Position numbers and translations under genes: made by a program
NCBI GenBank assembly: GCA_036381835.1
Contig: DASVCA010000204.1
Location: 1-9,797 of the forward strand
Source: DASULK01 sp036381835
GTDB lineage: Bacteria; Actinomycetota; Actinomycetes; Mycobacteriales; Micromonosporaceae
Reading direction: 5' to 3'
DNA: 9,797 nt
The notes under the pieces: generated by a model
Told to the model about the DNA's origin: nothing
Databases searched by the model: none
The model's input: the letters and a program-made list of their open reading frames with translations, nothing else
Shown here: piece by piece, positions 8,216-9,797 of the stretch
Layout: the number at the start of each line of letters is the position of its first letter
How positions within the stretch are numbered: the first letter of the stretch is position 1

Positions 8216-9797
8216 TCAGCGCATCTCGCGAAGCGCCCGCAGCCCGTCCTGGGCTCGCTGTCGGCGTTCCCGACCGGCCCCGAGCAGCAGCAGCGTGAGA
8301 CCGACCGGCAACAGCACCAGCCACGGCCCGACCAGGGTGAGCGCATGCAGAGCGGTGATCGCGGTGACCACCGCTCCGATCACCACCGGAGCCTGCTGCT
8401 GACGCACCGACCCGAAGATCAAGACTGCGACCGCTCCGAGCAGCAGCAGTACCTGACGCAGATTGCTGGTGTCGGCGGCGATCACGACGATCAGGGTGGG
8501 TAGCAGTGCCGCCGCCAGCGCCGGACCGTACGCGAGCCAGCTGTTCAGATCGGGACGTTGGCGCAGCTCAAGAAGGCCGATGATGAGTGCGAGCACGGCG
8601 AACGGCAGCGTGTACGCCTCCGGCAGTGTCACGTCGGCGAGATACATCATCATCCACCAGGCCGTGATCTCGCAGCCGACCGCAGCCCAGAACAGGATCC
8701 GCGACCGCATCGGCTGCCAGCGGACCGAGGCGACCCCGAGTACGGCGCCCCAGGCGGCGAGCAGCGCGGCGATGTGGCGGGGTGAGTCGTACACCAGGGC
8801 GAGCGCGAGCAGTGCGCTGGCATGGCCGATCCACTCCACGACGGCGGTCTCCGGCGGGGACTCCTCCTGGCGCAACCGTGGCAGCGCCACCCCGGCCAGC
8901 AACAGCGCGGTGCCCACGGCCAGGACGCCGAACGCGGACCAGGCCAGCGGGACGTCCAGATACAGCGCCGTGGTGAGCACGAAGCCGTGCGCCATCGTGG
9001 CCGCGAAGATCCAGCCGATGACCCGAGCACGCCGGGTCTGTCCGGCCAGGGCGGCCACCGATCCGACCACGACCGCCCCGCCCACGGTGAACAGCGTCAG
9101 GTCGGGGCTCGCCAGACTGCCGGCCATCCCGGCACCCCCGCCGGCCAGACCGACGCCGAAGACCAGGACGCGGTTGACGCGGATGGGACGGGTGCGGGAT
9201 ATGCGCCGCGGCGGTGGGGTCAGGGCCAGCCCGAGCATCGCCACGGTGAAGACGCCCAGCGCCGCCAGGGTGCCGGCCGGCCACGGCAGGTCCAACGAGA
9301 CCGGAGTGATCAGCAGGGTGAGCGCCACGCCGGGCAGCACGACCGGCACCGCGTGGACGGTTCGGCGGTTGTGCAGTCCGACGGCGGCGAGTGCCCCGGC
9401 GACGGTCAACAGCAGTGCCGCGGCGACGTCGGTGCCGGCGACCGCTCCCACGGGCGGCGAGGCCAGGTCGCCGGGTGGACCCTGCCAGACCCGGTTCAGC
9501 GTCGCATAGGGGGTCACCAGCGCGACGGTGAGCGCGGGGGCCAGCGCGGCCACGGCCAGCGCGGCCGGCATGGCAGCCGCCACCAGCGCCCCCGTCGTCG
9601 GACTGACCGACCACCGCGGCTCGCCCTCGGACGGACGCAACGACCGGCCCAGCCGCACCGACCAGCCGCGCACCGGCTGCCTCGCGCCCGCCGGAGCGGC
9701 CGTGGCCGCGCGGAAGAGTTCGGCCAGCACCCCGAGCAGCGCCGCCGCCGCCGCGAAGACACCGGCGGGCAGCTCGGTGAAGAGCGCCGCGATCGCG
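8216..9797 (-). CDS. Large polytopic membrane protein, C-terminal part (SCO7613-like)
   Basis: The frame stays open from the stop at 8216-8218 to the right edge, so at least 527 residues are seen and the N-terminus lies outside the window. A GTG at 9728-9730 could serve as a start, but hydrophobic coding sequence continues upstream of it (ELPAGVFAAAAALLGV), so I treat the gene as partial. The protein is almost wholly hydrophobic. I count roughly 16 membrane helices joined by short loops, with a basic tail (RERRQRAQDGLRALREMR). The closing pattern, SWLAYGPALAAALLPTL then APVVIGAVVTAITALHAL and LLLLGAGRERR, resembles from memory the actinobacterial proteins named after the SCO7613 C-terminal domain. 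Those are very long and of unknown function. No transport or catalytic motif is visible. It converges on purE with a single base between the stops. Confidence 0.75.
   Translation of the reverse strand, partial: AIAALFTELPAGVFAAAAALLGVLAELFRAATAAPAGARQPVRGWSVRLGRSLRPSEGEPRWSVSPTTGALVAAAMPAALAVAALAPALTVALVTPYATLNRVWQGPPGDLASPPVGAVAGTDVAAALLLTVAGALAAVGLHNRRTVHAVPVVLPGVALTLLITPVSLDLPWPAGTLAALGVFTVAMLGLALTPPPRRISRTRPIRVNRVLVFGVGLAGGGAGMAGSLASPDLTLFTVGGAVVVGSVAALAGQTRRARVIGWIFAATMAHGFVLTTALYLDVPLAWSAFGVLAVGTALLLAGVALPRLRQEESPPETAVVEWIGHASALLALALVYDSPRHIAALLAAWGAVLGVASVRWQPMRSRILFWAAVGCEITAWWMMMYLADVTLPEAYTLPFAVLALIIGLLELRQRPDLNSWLAYGPALAAALLPTLIVVIAADTSNLRQVLLLLGAVAVLIFGSVRQQQAPVVIGAVVTAITALHALTLVGPWLVLLPVGLTLLLLGAGRERRQRAQDGLRALREMR
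9738..9754. repeat. GCC/GCG triplet run encoding alanines
   Basis: Five successive GCG codons, read on the minus strand, encode a poly-alanine stretch inside a membrane helix of the partial gene. It is a simple-sequence run and a possible slippage site, but such runs are common in genes this GC-rich. Confidence 0.45.

Noticed and set aside
8463..9509. A 348-codon plus-strand frame opposite the membrane protein
   Set aside because: The protein is Ser/Thr/Arg/Ala-rich with no domain, while the opposite strand encodes regular hydrophobic helices with basic loops.

Overview
The window is very GC-rich, with strongly third-position-GC coding frames, GTG and TTG starts and a mycothiol-processing gene. 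This points to a high-GC actinomycete. The codon style and protein sequences look like Micromonosporaceae (Micromonospora and relatives), but that family-level placement is inference. Coding density is high. The longest gene-free stretches are about 128 bases (1089-1216) and 127 bases (515-641). I see no tRNA, rRNA, CRISPR array, IS element or phage gene.

Layout. On the minus strand at the left are a DUF4307-type membrane protein (642-1088) and, downstream of it, the transcript-cleavage factor GreA (17-514). Diverging from them on the plus strand are mca, mycothiol S-conjugate amidase (1217-2137), then a 79-residue membrane protein (2141-2380), a membrane-anchored GGDEF-EAL cyclic-di-GMP protein (2471-4420), and a DUF255/YyaL-type thioredoxin-fold protein (4523-6511). 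The purine pair purK (6563-7723) and purE (7720-8214) follows, coupled by an ATGA overlap. On the minus strand at the right, ending one base from purE, is the C-terminal part of a large polytopic membrane protein (8216 to the window edge). It resembles the SCO7613 C-terminal family and its start lies outside the window.

How the genes fit together. The order greA, DUF4307, divergent mca, small membrane protein, DUF255 protein matches, from memory, the Mycobacterium tuberculosis block Rv1080c-Rv1084. Most of the window is therefore conserved actinobacterial housekeeping: transcription fidelity, mycothiol-dependent detoxification and de novo purine synthesis. The gene that departs from that order is the GGDEF-EAL gene, placed between the small membrane protein and the DUF255 gene. 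Its EAL half keeps all the motifs I can check. Its GGDEF half has lost several signature residues, so it reads as a phosphodiesterase with a degenerate cyclase domain.

I found no convincing wholly new system. The points most worth a second look are the degenerate-cyclase/intact-EAL protein and its position, the uncharacterised small-protein and DUF255 partners of mca, a palindrome in the divergent greA/mca control region, possible leaderless starts, and the one-base convergent junction at purE.
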